This document shows positions 34,000 through 42,799 of a stretch of DNA of 64,000 nucleotides, in pieces. A program made the translations under genes and the position numbers. Origin of the DNA: Rhizobium pisi. GTDB lineage: Bacteria > Pseudomonadota > Alphaproteobacteria > Rhizobiales > Rhizobiaceae. Numbering within the stretch: position 1 is the first letter of the stretch; every line of letters starts with the position of its first letter. The DNA is taken from the NCBI RefSeq assembly GCF_003938655.1, contig NZ_RJJT01000013.1, positions 124,001-188,000 of the forward strand, read 5' to 3'. The notes below the pieces were generated by a model, which saw nothing but the letters and a program-made list of their open reading frames with translations, made no database searches and was not told the origin of the DNA.

Positions 34000-35358
34000 A
34001 TGTCGCACGGCTCTCGGCCAAGGCCCGTCACCGCCCGTAAATCCGTAAATCTTGCCGGCGTCGTCCGCATTCCCGGCGATAAATCGATCTCGCATCGCTC
34101 CTTCATGTTCGGCGGGCTCGCTTCCGGGCAAACGCGGATTACCGGACTGCTTGAAGGCGAGGACGTGATCAATACCGGCCGGGCGATGCAGGCGATGGGC
34201 GCCAGGATTCATCGGCAAGGCGCAGAGTGGGTGATCGACGGCACCGGCAACGGCGCGTTGCTCGCGCCCGAGGCACCGCTCGATTTCGGCAATGCCGGCA
34301 CCGGCGTGCGGCTGACCATGGGACTCGTGGGCACTTACGATTTCTCCTCTACCTTCACAGGCGACGCATCGCTTTCGAAACGGCCGATGGGCCGCGTTCT
34401 CGATCCGCTGCGTGAAATGGGCGTGCAGGTCAGCGCATCGGCGGGAGACAGGCTGCCGGTAACGCTGCGCGGCCCGAAAATGCCGAGCGCGATCCGCTAC
34501 CGCGTACCGATGGCCTCAGCCCAGGTGAAATCTGCCGTCCTGCTTGCCGGGCTCAATACGCCCGGTATCACAACCGTTATCGAGCCGGTGATGACGCGTG
34601 ACCATACCGAAAAGATGCTGCAGGGTTTTGGCGCCGCGCTTTCTGTCGAGACTGATAAGGGTGGCGTACGCGCGATCCGGCTTGAAGGGCGGGGCAGGCT
34701 CACCGGCCAGGTCATCGACGTGCCCGGCGATCCCTCCTCCACCGCCTTCCCGCTGGTCGCAGCACTCATCGTCCCCGGTTCGGACATCACCATCCTGAAC
34801 GTGCTGATGAACCCGACGCGCACGGGGCTGATCCTGACGCTGCAGGAAATGGGCGCCGATATCGAGGTGCTGAACGCGCGCCTTGCCGGCGGCGAAGACG
34901 TCGCGGATCTGCGGGTGCGGCATTCCGAACTCAAGGGCGTGACCGTGCCTGAAGAACGGGCGCCGTCGATGATCGACGAATATCCCATCCTCGCCGTCGC
35001 CGCCTGCTTCGCCGAAGGCACGACGGCCATGAAGGGGCTGGAGGAACTGCGCGTCAAGGAATCCGATCGTCTTTCCGCCGTCGCCGACGGGCTGAAGCTC
35101 AATGGCGCGGACTGCGAGGAGGGCAAGGATTTTCTCGTCGTGCGCGGCCGGCCTGATGGCAAGGGGCTTGGCAACGCTGCCGGCGGTGAAGTCAGGACGC
35201 ATCTCGATCATCGCATCGCGATGGGCTTCCTTGTCATGGGGCTTGCCGCGGAGCATGCTGTGACGATCGACGACGCGGCAATGATCGCGACCAGCTTCCC
35301 CGAATTCATGACGCTGATGACCGGTCTCGGAGCAAGGATCGAAGAGGTGCCGGAATGA
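34000..35358 (+). CDS. aroA: 3-phosphoshikimate 1-carboxyvinyltransferase (class II EPSP synthase)
   Basis: A 452-residue enzyme of the shikimate pathway. Sequence and numbering follow the Agrobacterium CP4 enzyme closely: MSHGSRPRPVTARKS, RIPGDKSISHRSFMFGGLAS, ALLAPEAPLDFGNAGTG and LDHRIAMGFLVMGLA. At residue 100, where CP4 has the alanine linked to glyphosate tolerance, this protein has glycine (NAGTGVR). ATG 34000 follows AAAGGATTACGCC. The gap 33775-33999 shows no gene. The order aroA-cmk-rpsA is conserved. Confidence 0.96.
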   Translation: MSHGSRPRPVTARKSVNLAGVVRIPGDKSISHRSFMFGGLASGQTRITGLLEGEDVINTGRAMQAMGARIHRQGAEWVIDGTGNGALLAPEAPLDFGNAGTGVRLTMGLVGTYDFSSTFTGDASLSKRPMGRVLDPLREMGVQVSASAGDRLPVTLRGPKMPSAIRYRVPMASAQVKSAVLLAGLNTPGITTVIEPVMTRDHTEKMLQGFGAALSVETDKGGVRAIRLEGRGRLTGQVIDVPGDPSSTAFPLVAALIVPGSDITILNVLMNPTRTGLILTLQEMGADIEVLNARLAGGEDVADLRVRHSELKGVTVPEERAPSMIDEYPILAVAACFAEGTTAMKGLEELRVKESDRLSAVADGLKLNGADCEEGKDFLVVRGRPDGKGLGNAAGGEVRTHLDHRIAMGFLVMGLAAEHAVTIDDAAMIATSFPEFMTLMTGLGARIEEVPE

Positions 35359-35389
35359 TTAGTGGACCAGCCGCCGCAGGATTGATCGC

Positions 35390-36043
35390 ATGACAACCAA
35401 GACTTTCATCATCGCCATCGACGGCCCGGCGGCAGCCGGCAAGGGCACGCTTTCGCGCCGCATCGCCGAGCAATACGGCTTCCATCATCTGGACACCGGC
35501 CTGACCTATCGCGCCACGGCCAAGGCGCTGCTCGATGCAGGCCTGCCGCTCGACGACGAGGCGGTGGCCGAAAAGATCGCGCGGGAGGTTGAACTTGCCG
35601 GACTGGATCGTGATATACTTTCCAGGCACGAGATCGGCGAAGCCGCGTCGAAGATAGCGGTCATGCCGGCGGTACGTCGCGCGCTTGTCGAGGCGCAGCG
35701 GCGGTTTGCGGCAAAGGCGCCGGGAACGGTGCTCGACGGACGTGATATCGGCACCGTCGTCTGCCCGGATGCGCCGGTGAAACTCTATGTGACGGCGTCG
35801 CCGGAGGTGCGCGCAAGACGCCGTTACGAGGAGATCCTCGGCAAGGGGACAACGGCGGATTTCGATGCGATCTTCGAAGACGTCAAGCGGCGCGACGATC
35901 GCGACACGAATAGGGCTGATAGTCCGATGAAACCGGCGGTCGATGCACACTTGCTTGACACGTCGGAAATGAGTATAGAGGCCGCGTTTCAGGCTGCTAA
36001 ATCGTTTATCGACGCCGCCTTGAGCCGAAATGCCTCAAAATAA
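35390..36043 (+). CDS. cmk: Cytidylate kinase
   Basis: A 217-residue P-loop kinase that phosphorylates CMP and dCMP. The P-loop GPAAAGKG is at residues 12-19; LDTGLTYRATA and VLDGRDIGTVVCPDA are the CMP-binding motifs, and RARRRYEEILGKG forms the lid. It lies 31 bases after aroA with AGGATT before the ATG, so it is probably co-transcribed. Confidence 0.96.
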   Translation: MTTKTFIIAIDGPAAAGKGTLSRRIAEQYGFHHLDTGLTYRATAKALLDAGLPLDDEAVAEKIAREVELAGLDRDILSRHEIGEAASKIAVMPAVRRALVEAQRRFAAKAPGTVLDGRDIGTVVCPDAPVKLYVTASPEVRARRRYEEILGKGTTADFDAIFEDVKRRDDRDTNRADSPMKPAVDAHLLDTSEMSIEAAFQAAKSFIDAALSRNASK

Positions 36044-36215
36044 GCGGTTTTCCGTGCTTCGTGCGCGGGACGCTCATGCAAAGCAAGCCTGAAATTCCGT
36101 CCAAGCGCCGGATTGCCTTCTTGAAAGAGGGCGGACTGGGTTCAGGCCCATTCAACTCGAACCAACCGGCGCATACGTGAGCCTTGAAACTATCGAAGGC
36201 CACGCAGGAGATTTT

Positions 36216-37919
36216 ATGTCAGTAGCAACTCCCTCTCGCGAGGATTTCGCGGCCCTTCTCGAAGAGTCCTTTGCCAAGAACGATCTGGCTGAAGGCTATG
36301 TTACCAAGGGTATCGTCACGGGCATCGAAAAGGATGTCGCCGTTGTTGACGTCGGCCTGAAGGTCGAAGGCCGCATCGCGCTCAAGGAATTCGGCGCGCG
36401 CGCCAAGGATGGCCAGCTCAAGGTTGGCGACGAAGTCGAAGTTTACGTTGAGCGTATTGAAAACGCGCTCGGGGAAGCCGTTCTGTCGCGCGAGAAGGCT
36501 CGCCGCGAAGAAAGCTGGGTCAAGCTCGAAGCCAAGTTCGAAGCCGGCGAGCGCGTCGAAGGCGTTATCTTCAACCAGGTCAAGGGCGGCTTCACGGTCG
36601 ACCTCGATGGTGCGATCGCCTTCCTGCCGCGTTCTCAGGTCGATATTCGTCCGATCCGCGACGTCACTCCGCTGATGCACAACCCGCAGCCCTTCGAAAT
36701 CCTCAAGATGGACAAGCGCCGCGGCAACATCGTGGTTTCGCGCCGTACGGTTCTGGAAGAATCCCGTGCCGAACAGCGTTCTGAAATCGTTCAGAACCTC
36801 GAAGAAGGCCAGGTTGTTGACGGCGTCGTCAAGAACATCACCGATTACGGTGCGTTCGTTGACCTCGGCGGCATCGACGGCCTGCTGCACGTCACCGACA
36901 TGGCATGGCGCCGTGTGAACCATCCGTCGGAGATCCTGAACATCGGCCAGCAGGTCAAGGTTCAGATCATCCGCATCAACCAGGAAACCCACCGTATTTC
37001 GCTCGGCATGAAGCAGCTCGAGTCCGATCCGTGGGATGGCATCCAGGCCAAGTATCCGGAAGGCAAGAAGATTTCCGGTACGGTCACGAATATCACCGAC
37101 TACGGTGCGTTCGTCGAGCTGGAGCCGGGCATCGAGGGCCTGATCCACATCTCGGAAATGTCCTGGACCAAGAAGAACGTTCACCCCGGCAAGATCCTGT
37201 CCACGAGCCAGGAAGTCGAAGTCGTCGTTCTCGAAGTCGATCCGTCCAAGCGCCGTATCTCGCTCGGCCTCAAGCAGACGCTGGAAAACCCGTGGGCAGC
37301 ATTCGCCCGCAGCCATCCGGCTGGCACTGAAGTCGAAGGCGAAGTCAAGAACAAGACCGAATTCGGCCTGTTCATTGGCCTCGACGGCGATGTCGACGGC
37401 ATGGTTCACCTCTCTGATCTCGACTGGAACCGCCCGGGCGAACAGGTCATCGAGGAGTTCAACAAGGGTGACGTCGTCAAGGCTGTCGTTCTCGACGTCG
37501 ACGTCGAGAAGGAACGCATCTCGCTCGGCATCAAGCAGCTTGGCAAGGATGCAGTCGGCGAAGCAGCAGCTTCCGGCGACCTGCGCAAGAACGCAGTCGT
37601 TTCCTGCGAAGTCATCGCGATCAACGACGGCGGCATCGAAGTGAAGCTCGTCAACCACGAAGACATCACTTCCTTCATCCGTCGCGCCGACCTCGCCCGC
37701 GACCGCGACGAGCAGCGTCCTGAGCGCTTCTCGGTCGGCCAGGTCGTCGACGCCCGCGTCACCAACTTCTCCAAGAAGGACCGCAAGATCATGCTGTCCA
37801 TCAAGGCTCTGGAGATTGCGGAAGAGAAGGAAGCCGTCGCTCAGTTCGGTTCGTCCGACTCCGGCGCTTCGCTCGGCGACATCCTGGGCGCAGCCCTGAA
37901 GAACCGCGGCGGCGAATAA
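36216..37919 (+). CDS. rpsA: 30S ribosomal protein S1
   Basis: A 567-residue protein with six S1 repeats. Repeats 3-6 are the clearest: VVDGVVKNITDYGAFVDLGG, ISGTVTNITDYGAFVELEPG, VEGEVKNKTEFGLFIGLDG and VSCEVIAINDGGIEVKLVNH. It delivers mRNA to the ribosome. ATG 36216 has CAGGAG as ribosome site and starts MSVATPSREDFAALLEESF, the family N-terminus. The 172-base gap after cmk presumably holds its promoter, though none was clear. Confidence 0.97.
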   Translation: MSVATPSREDFAALLEESFAKNDLAEGYVTKGIVTGIEKDVAVVDVGLKVEGRIALKEFGARAKDGQLKVGDEVEVYVERIENALGEAVLSREKARREESWVKLEAKFEAGERVEGVIFNQVKGGFTVDLDGAIAFLPRSQVDIRPIRDVTPLMHNPQPFEILKMDKRRGNIVVSRRTVLEESRAEQRSEIVQNLEEGQVVDGVVKNITDYGAFVDLGGIDGLLHVTDMAWRRVNHPSEILNIGQQVKVQIIRINQETHRISLGMKQLESDPWDGIQAKYPEGKKISGTVTNITDYGAFVELEPGIEGLIHISEMSWTKKNVHPGKILSTSQEVEVVVLEVDPSKRRISLGLKQTLENPWAAFARSHPAGTEVEGEVKNKTEFGLFIGLDGDVDGMVHLSDLDWNRPGEQVIEEFNKGDVVKAVVLDVDVEKERISLGIKQLGKDAVGEAAASGDLRKNAVVSCEVIAINDGGIEVKLVNHEDITSFIRRADLARDRDEQRPERFSVGQVVDARVTNFSKKDRKIMLSIKALEIAEEKEAVAQFGSSDSGASLGDILGAALKNRGGE

Positions 37920-37941
37920 GCCTCGCAACGGTCTCTGAATT

Positions 37942-37975
37942 GAAGAACCCGCCGGAGCGATCCGGCGGGTTCTTC
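37942..37975. terminator. Terminator after rpsA
   Basis: A perfect 15-bp stem (GAAGAACCCGCCGGA and its complement) with a GCGA loop, followed by ATTTT. It serves rpsA and, from the other side, the convergent unknown gene. Confidence 0.9.
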
Positions 37976-37995
37976 ATTTTCAGGCTGTAAGAAAG

Positions 37996-39537
37996 TTATT
38001 CCCAGCCGACCATGCGCTGATAGAGGGCATAGACCGGGTCGGCGGCCGCGCCTGCCGGCTGATGAGCCACCGGTTCGGCATCGATCATCCTCGGAGTCCT
38101 TCGCGCAGGTGCTGCGTCGGTTTCTTCGCCGTCTGGCTCGGCGTCCTCGCCGCCGGACTGCGCCTGCTGCTGATCCTCAGAGGCGTCGTCGCGGTGGTGC
38201 TGGTGATGCGTGTCGCCTGCCTTTTCGTTCGGCAGCATATCCTTGGCGAACTGGTAAGGCACCTGGGTATAGGCGAGCCCTTCCGGCATCCTTGCCGCCA
38301 GCGGCACATAGGAAGCTTCGGCCGCCTGGGGAACCGGCGTCATTTCCGTCTGCGCGGAGATCTCTTTCGGCTGACGGGCAGCCGCAGCCGCGATCTCTAT
38401 ATCCATCTGTGATGGGCGAGGCGCGGTGGACGGGCCTGCATCGGGCGCGGTGAACTCCGCCGGCTGACGGGTCAAGGTCTCGGTCGCGTCGCTGATGACG
38501 GCTTCATCGAGGATCGCATCGATCTCCACCGCCGCCTCGACGGGACCATACTCCAGCACGGCCTCGATCTCCTGCTCGCGGATGATGGTGGCGATCATCT
38601 CCGAAGCCTCTTCGGTCATGGAGGCGACGATTCCCGTCCAGTTCCTGGGGATGACCGGATCGGCCTTTTCCGACGTCGCGCGCGGTTGGATGGCGGGTGG
38701 TTCCGCCGTCTCTCCGATATCGTCTGCTTTTGCCGGCTCCGCCGGCAGGATTTGCCGGGGTTCGATCTCCTGCGAGACAGATTTTTCCGGGGTGACCTCC
38801 CTGGCCGTCACCGGAGCGGGTTCGGTGTGGTTTTCTGGCTGCGGCCCTTCCGGATCGATAGCCTGCATGGTGTCGGCGATGATTGCTTCTTCGGCCGTCG
38901 CAAGCTCCGCGGCCTCGATCGGCGGCTCGCCCGGCAAGGGCATCTTTTCCGTCGGCTGGCGCGCGGTGGCGGGCAGGCTGTCCTCGTGCAGCTGGATCTC
39001 CGGGCGGGCTTCGGCGCGCACCGGCGAAGCATCGTTCTGGCCGTAGGAGCGCATGACGGCGCGGGCGGCGAGATCGCGGTCCTTGTAGCGGACGATTTCC
39101 AGATAGGCGATGATACGGGCTGCCTGCGGGCCGGTCGGGTTCTTCAGGGCTTCGGCGATCATCCGGAGCGGCAGGCTATGGCCCTGGTCGGTCAACTGGC
39201 GCTCGACCTCGTCGATCCTGGCGGCCGGCAGCCGCCGGATGGCATCGGCAAGCCGGGAGGCGAAGGCAAGATTGGTCTCGTCCTCGCCACGATCCAGCGA
39301 GATCGAGCGGCCGGCCGCATCGATGACATCGAACAAAGCTTCGACCATGCGCTCACGCGCGGCAAGGAGGAGAATATTGAGCTTGCCGGCAATGGCGGAA
39401 TTCAGGTCAGTGGCTTCGACAGCGTTGACAGGGGCAGGCGCGACCACCGAACGGCCGAGGCCTTCGGCGACGATCGCCGCGGCCTGACCTTGGGACGAAA
39501 AGCTTGCATTGGACGCTGCACGAACGGGAGACAACAT
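37996..39537 (-). CDS. Acidic, proline-rich protein of unknown function
   Basis: I do not recognise this 513-residue protein. The N-terminal about 170 residues look folded and helical (LNILLLAARERMVEALFDVI; LPLRMIAEALKNPTGPQAAR). Residues about 180-480 are low-complexity, rich in Glu, Ala and Pro, and probably disordered. A short His- and Gln-rich stretch (THHQHHRD) and a conserved-looking end (PVYALYQRMVGWE) follow. There is no signal peptide or membrane helix. Coding quality and the ATG at 39537 suggest a real gene. An inverted repeat about 95 bases upstream may control it. Confidence 0.7.
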   Translation of the reverse strand: MLSPVRAASNASFSSQGQAAAIVAEGLGRSVVAPAPVNAVEATDLNSAIAGKLNILLLAARERMVEALFDVIDAAGRSISLDRGEDETNLAFASRLADAIRRLPAARIDEVERQLTDQGHSLPLRMIAEALKNPTGPQAARIIAYLEIVRYKDRDLAARAVMRSYGQNDASPVRAEARPEIQLHEDSLPATARQPTEKMPLPGEPPIEAAELATAEEAIIADTMQAIDPEGPQPENHTEPAPVTAREVTPEKSVSQEIEPRQILPAEPAKADDIGETAEPPAIQPRATSEKADPVIPRNWTGIVASMTEEASEMIATIIREQEIEAVLEYGPVEAAVEIDAILDEAVISDATETLTRQPAEFTAPDAGPSTAPRPSQMDIEIAAAAARQPKEISAQTEMTPVPQAAEASYVPLAARMPEGLAYTQVPYQFAKDMLPNEKAGDTHHQHHRDDASEDQQQAQSGGEDAEPDGEETDAAPARRTPRMIDAEPVAHQPAGAAADPVYALYQRMVGWE

Positions 39538-39631
39538 GGCATGCCCTTTCGTAAAGTGACGATGAAAGCAGGCTCTATAAAAGGACCGCGCTCATCCGGC
39601 CCCTTGCATCCCAGCAGATCCTCCTGTCCGC

Positions 39632-39652
39632 ATGACGCAATTCTGGCGTCAT
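39632..39652. promoter_or_regulatory. Inverted repeat ATGACGC-N7-GCGTCAT
   Basis: A perfect 7-bp inverted repeat in the 226-base gap between the unknown gene (minus) and the RNase D-like gene (also minus). AT-rich DNA with A and T runs follows at 39661-39705. It lies about 95 bases upstream of the unknown gene and could be an operator; no matching second site was found. Nothing else was seen in 39538-39763. Confidence 0.45.
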
Positions 39653-39763
39653 CGAATGCATAAAAATTAAATCAATTATTAAAAAAGAGACATTAATGAA
39701 TCGCTAACAGCCGCAGACGAAGCTCGCCTACGGCCGTGAAAACCCTCGAATGAAGACAATTCG

Positions 39764-40390
39764 TCAGCTATGGGCGAAGATATCGGCCTCTTCCCAGCCG
39801 AGCAGGTCGAGCTTGGCGCGGGTCGGCAGGAACTCGAAGCAGGCCGTGGCGTGGTCGAAACGGCCGTCGCGGATCAAGCGCTCGGTCAGCTTATTGCGCA
39901 GGGCGTGCAGATAAAGCACATCGGACGCGGCATATTCGAGCTGGGCTGGCGACAGCGTCTCGGCCGCCCAATCGGAGGATTGCTGCGCCTTGGAGACATC
40001 GACGTCGAGCATCTCCTTGAGATTGTCCTTGAGGCCGTGGCGATCTGTGTAGGTCCGGCAGAGCCGCGAGGCGATCTTGGTGCAGAAGACCGGTGTCGTC
40101 GTGACGCCGAAGGTGTGGAAGAGCACGGCGATGTCGAAGCGGCCGTAGTGAAAGATCTTCTGATGGGTCGGGTCTTCGAGCAGGGCGACGAGATTGGGGG
40201 CCCGCTTCTGGCCGGCGGCGATGCGGATGACGTCGGCGGTTCCGTCACCCGGGGAAAGCTGGACGACGCAAAGCCGGTCCCGACGCGGCACCAGGCCGAG
40301 CGTCTCGGTGTCGATGGCGATCGCGCCGGTATAGCGGGCAACGTCGGCCGCTGATATATCGCCTTCGTGATACCGTATGGTGGCCGCCAT
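39764..40390 (-). CDS. RNase D-like 3'-5' exonuclease (single domain)
   Basis: A 208-residue DEDDy exonuclease. The four acidic motifs are visible: AIDTETLGL (Exo I), FHYGRFDIAVL (Exo II), and YAASDVLYLHAL (Exo III, with Tyr and Asp). The length stops after the exonuclease domain; the HRDC domains of full RNase D are absent, as in many alphaproteobacterial short forms. It probably trims tRNA or other small RNA 3' ends. Confidence 0.9.
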   Translation of the reverse strand: MAATIRYHEGDISAADVARYTGAIAIDTETLGLVPRRDRLCVVQLSPGDGTADVIRIAAGQKRAPNLVALLEDPTHQKIFHYGRFDIAVLFHTFGVTTTPVFCTKIASRLCRTYTDRHGLKDNLKEMLDVDVSKAQQSSDWAAETLSPAQLEYAASDVLYLHALRNKLTERLIRDGRFDHATACFEFLPTRAKLDLLGWEEADIFAHS

Positions 40391-40476
40391 GAGACTGTCT
40401 TTCGTTCAAATGCATCCCTGTGGCGCTATAGCGCAAAGGCGCTCAGTGCGAAACCGCTTTCCTCTTGCCACCGAGT

Positions 40477-41286
40477 TCAGAAGGTCGGCGGCGTGTTGAT
40501 CCAGAGTAGCACGGTTTCGCCGTCGTGGCGGTTGCGCCAGGAGTGGTAACGGCGGCTTTCGAAATAGAGGGAATCGCCCGGGCCGAGATCGAAGAACTGA
40601 TCGCTATCGAGCACCAGTTCGAGCCGGCCGGACAAGATATGCATAAATTCTTCGCCCTCGTGGCGATAGGCGCCCTCGCTTGTCGCGCCCGGCGCCAGTA
40701 CGAAACGGTGACAATCCATCATCCTGCGGCCGTCGGCGAGAATCTGCACCGTGACTCCAGGCGTCGTTTCCGGCCAGTTGCGCCATTCCCCGGCACGTAC
40801 CAGCGCCAGCTCGTCCTCGTTTTCCTCGCCGGAAAGGCGGGAGACGGTGGTGCCGTAATACTCGGCAAGATCGTGCAGCGTCTTGAAACTGACACCCTGC
40901 GAGGTGCGCTCGAGCGTCGAGAGCGTCGAAGAGGTGATGCCGATGTCGCCGGCCACTTGATCGAGCGTCTTGCCGCTCGCATGGCGCAGGCTGCGCAGCT
41001 TGCGGCCGAGACCGGAATCCTGGCTCGTTTCCCCGCCATCGGCGGAAGGCTCCTCGCCCTCCAGAGCCTCGCGGATCGCCGCCGGATTGAGGCCGCGCTC
41101 GACACGATACCAGGAGATCCGCTTCAGGCGTGCCACATCATCGGCGCTGTATTGCCGGTGGCCGGTTTCGGAGCGCCCGGGAACCACGAGGCCCTGGCTT
41201 TCCCAGAGGCGCAAGGTCGAGGCCGAAACGCCCGCCAGCCGCGCGGCCTCCGCCACCTTGTAGCGCACAGGCCCATTATCATTCAT
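40477..41286 (-). CDS. Three-domain regulator: MerR-type HTH, XRE-type HTH and cupin
   Basis: A 269-residue protein. Residues about 8-75 are a MerR-like winged HTH (YKVAEAARLAGVSASTLRLW ... GHRQYSADDVARLKRI). Residues about 94-150 are a second HTH of XRE type (TLDQVAGDIGITSSTLSTLE). Residues about 190-265 are a cupin (HRFVLAPGATSEGAYRHEGE; GDSLYFESRRYHSWRN). Single XRE-cupin regulators are common (PuuR type, which also control GABA/putrescine genes); the added MerR domain is unusual. ATG 41286 follows GAGGATATCGGCGG. It diverges from gabT-gabD, its probable targets. Confidence 0.87.
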   Translation of the reverse strand: MNDNGPVRYKVAEAARLAGVSASTLRLWESQGLVVPGRSETGHRQYSADDVARLKRISWYRVERGLNPAAIREALEGEEPSADGGETSQDSGLGRKLRSLRHASGKTLDQVAGDIGITSSTLSTLERTSQGVSFKTLHDLAEYYGTTVSRLSGEENEDELALVRAGEWRNWPETTPGVTVQILADGRRMMDCHRFVLAPGATSEGAYRHEGEEFMHILSGRLELVLDSDQFFDLGPGDSLYFESRRYHSWRNRHDGETVLLWINTPPTF

Positions 41287-41378
41287 CCGCCGATATCCTC
41301 GATTCAAATCGCCCGAAGCATTCATCAAAAGGCGTGATGTTTGAAGCAAAAAATCCCACTTGTTTTCTTGCAGGAAAA

Positions 41379-41418
41379 ATGTAGGAATTTTCTACATGTC
41401 TTGCAGAACTTATGCAAG
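41379..41418. promoter_or_regulatory. Two adjacent inverted repeats in the gabT control region
   Basis: ATGTAG-N7-CTACAT (41379-41397) and CTTGCA-N7-TGCAAG (41400-41418) lie side by side, 37 bases before gabT and about 95 bases before the divergent regulator gene. Two different palindromes could suit a regulator with two HTH domains. No clear -35/-10 was assigned. Confidence 0.6.
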
Positions 41419-41454
41419 ATAGTTCTCAAGCCCTTTCAGCGCAGGAGCGTATAG

Positions 41455-42735
41455 ATGAACGGAACAAGCCTTACCGACCGGAAAAATGCCGCGATTTCCC
41501 GCGGCGTCGGCGTGACGACCCAGATCTATGCAGATCGCGCAGAGAATGCCGAAATCTGGGACAAGGAGGGCCGCCGCTATATCGATTTCGCCGCCGGCAT
41601 CGCCGTTCTCAACACCGGCCACCGCCACCCCCGGATCATCGCCGCGGTCAAGGAACAGCTCGATCGCTTCACCCATACCTGCCATCAGGTCGTGCCCTAT
41701 GAGAGCTACGTGCACCTCGCCGAACGGCTGAACATGCTCGTGCCGGGTGATTTCGAGAAGAAGACGATCTTCGTCACCACAGGCGCCGAAGCGGTCGAGA
41801 ACGCCGTCAAGATCGCCCGCGCCGCAACCGGCCGCTCGGCCGTCATCGCTTTCGGCGGCGGCTTCCACGGCCGGACCTTCATGGGCATGGCGCTGACCGG
41901 CAAGGTCGTGCCCTATAAGGTCGGCTTCGGCGCAATGCCTGGCGACGTATTCCATGTTCCCTTCCCGGTCGAGCTGCACGGCGTCACCGCGGATCAGTCG
42001 CTTGCGGCGCTGAAGAAGCTTTTCGCCGCCGATGTCGATCCGCAGCGCGTCGCGGCCATCATCATCGAGCCGGTGCAGGGCGAAGGCGGTTTCTATCCGG
42101 CGCCGGCCGCCTTCATGAAGGCGCTGCGCGAACTCTGTGACCAGCACGGCATCCTGCTGATCGCCGACGAGGTGCAAACCGGTTTTGCCCGCACCGGCAA
42201 ACTGTTCGCGATGGACCATCACGAGGTGGCCCCTGACCTGACCACGATGGCAAAGAGCCTTGCCGGCGGCTTTCCCCTTGCCGCCGTCACCGGCCGCGCC
42301 GCGATCATGGACGCGCCGGGACCGGGCGGGCTCGGCGGCACCTATGGCGGCAATCCGCTCGGCATCGCAGCCGCCCATGCCGTCCTCGACGTCATCGCGG
42401 ACGAGGATCTCTGCAACCGCGCCAACCAACTCGGCGGGCGGCTGAAGCAGCGGCTGGAATCGCTGCGCGAGAAGGTGCCGGAGATCGTCGATATTCGTGG
42501 ACCAGGCTTCATGAACGCCGTCGAGTTCAACGACAAGGCGACGGGGTTGCCGAGTGCCGAATTCGCTAACCGGGTGCGGCTGATCGCGCTCGACAAGGGA
42601 CTGATCCTGCTCACCTGCGGGGTCCACGGAAACGTCATCCGCTTCCTCGCGCCGATCACCATCCAGGACGAGGTGTTCGGCGAGGCGCTCGACATTCTCG
42701 AAGCCTCGATGCTGGAGGCGAGCGCGGGCAAGTAA
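41455..42735 (+). CDS. gabT: 4-aminobutyrate aminotransferase
   Basis: A 426-residue class III PLP aminotransferase. The PLP lysine is K267 in TTMAKSLAGGFPLAAV; GAEAVENAVKIARAATGR, GGFHGRTFMGMALTGK and IIEPVQGEGGFYPAP are the usual cofactor and substrate segments. GABA and 2-oxoglutarate give succinate semialdehyde and glutamate. A CAGGAG ribosome site precedes ATG 41455. The next gene is gabD, so the two complete the GABA shunt; GABA is abundant in legume tissue. Confidence 0.94.
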   Translation: MNGTSLTDRKNAAISRGVGVTTQIYADRAENAEIWDKEGRRYIDFAAGIAVLNTGHRHPRIIAAVKEQLDRFTHTCHQVVPYESYVHLAERLNMLVPGDFEKKTIFVTTGAEAVENAVKIARAATGRSAVIAFGGGFHGRTFMGMALTGKVVPYKVGFGAMPGDVFHVPFPVELHGVTADQSLAALKKLFAADVDPQRVAAIIIEPVQGEGGFYPAPAAFMKALRELCDQHGILLIADEVQTGFARTGKLFAMDHHEVAPDLTTMAKSLAGGFPLAAVTGRAAIMDAPGPGGLGGTYGGNPLGIAAAHAVLDVIADEDLCNRANQLGGRLKQRLESLREKVPEIVDIRGPGFMNAVEFNDKATGLPSAEFANRVRLIALDKGLILLTCGVHGNVIRFLAPITIQDEVFGEALDILEASMLEASAGK

Positions 42736-42758
42736 CCGCGCCGCAACCGGATTTCAAT

Positions 42759-42779
42759 GGCTGCCGGTAAACGGCAGCC
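42759..42779 (+). other. Hairpin between gabT and gabD
   Basis: A perfect 8-bp stem (GGCTGCCG / CGGCAGCC) with a GTAAA loop, 24 bases after gabT and just before the AAGGAG ribosome site of gabD. There is no T-run, so it is probably a segmental stability or processing hairpin rather than a terminator. Confidence 0.55.
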
Positions 42780-42799
42780 GCACTCCCAAGGAGTACGAT

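Noticed and set aside
36219..37928. 569-codon minus-strand open frame opposite rpsA
   Set aside because: Antisense shadow of rpsA; no ribosome site or domain seen.
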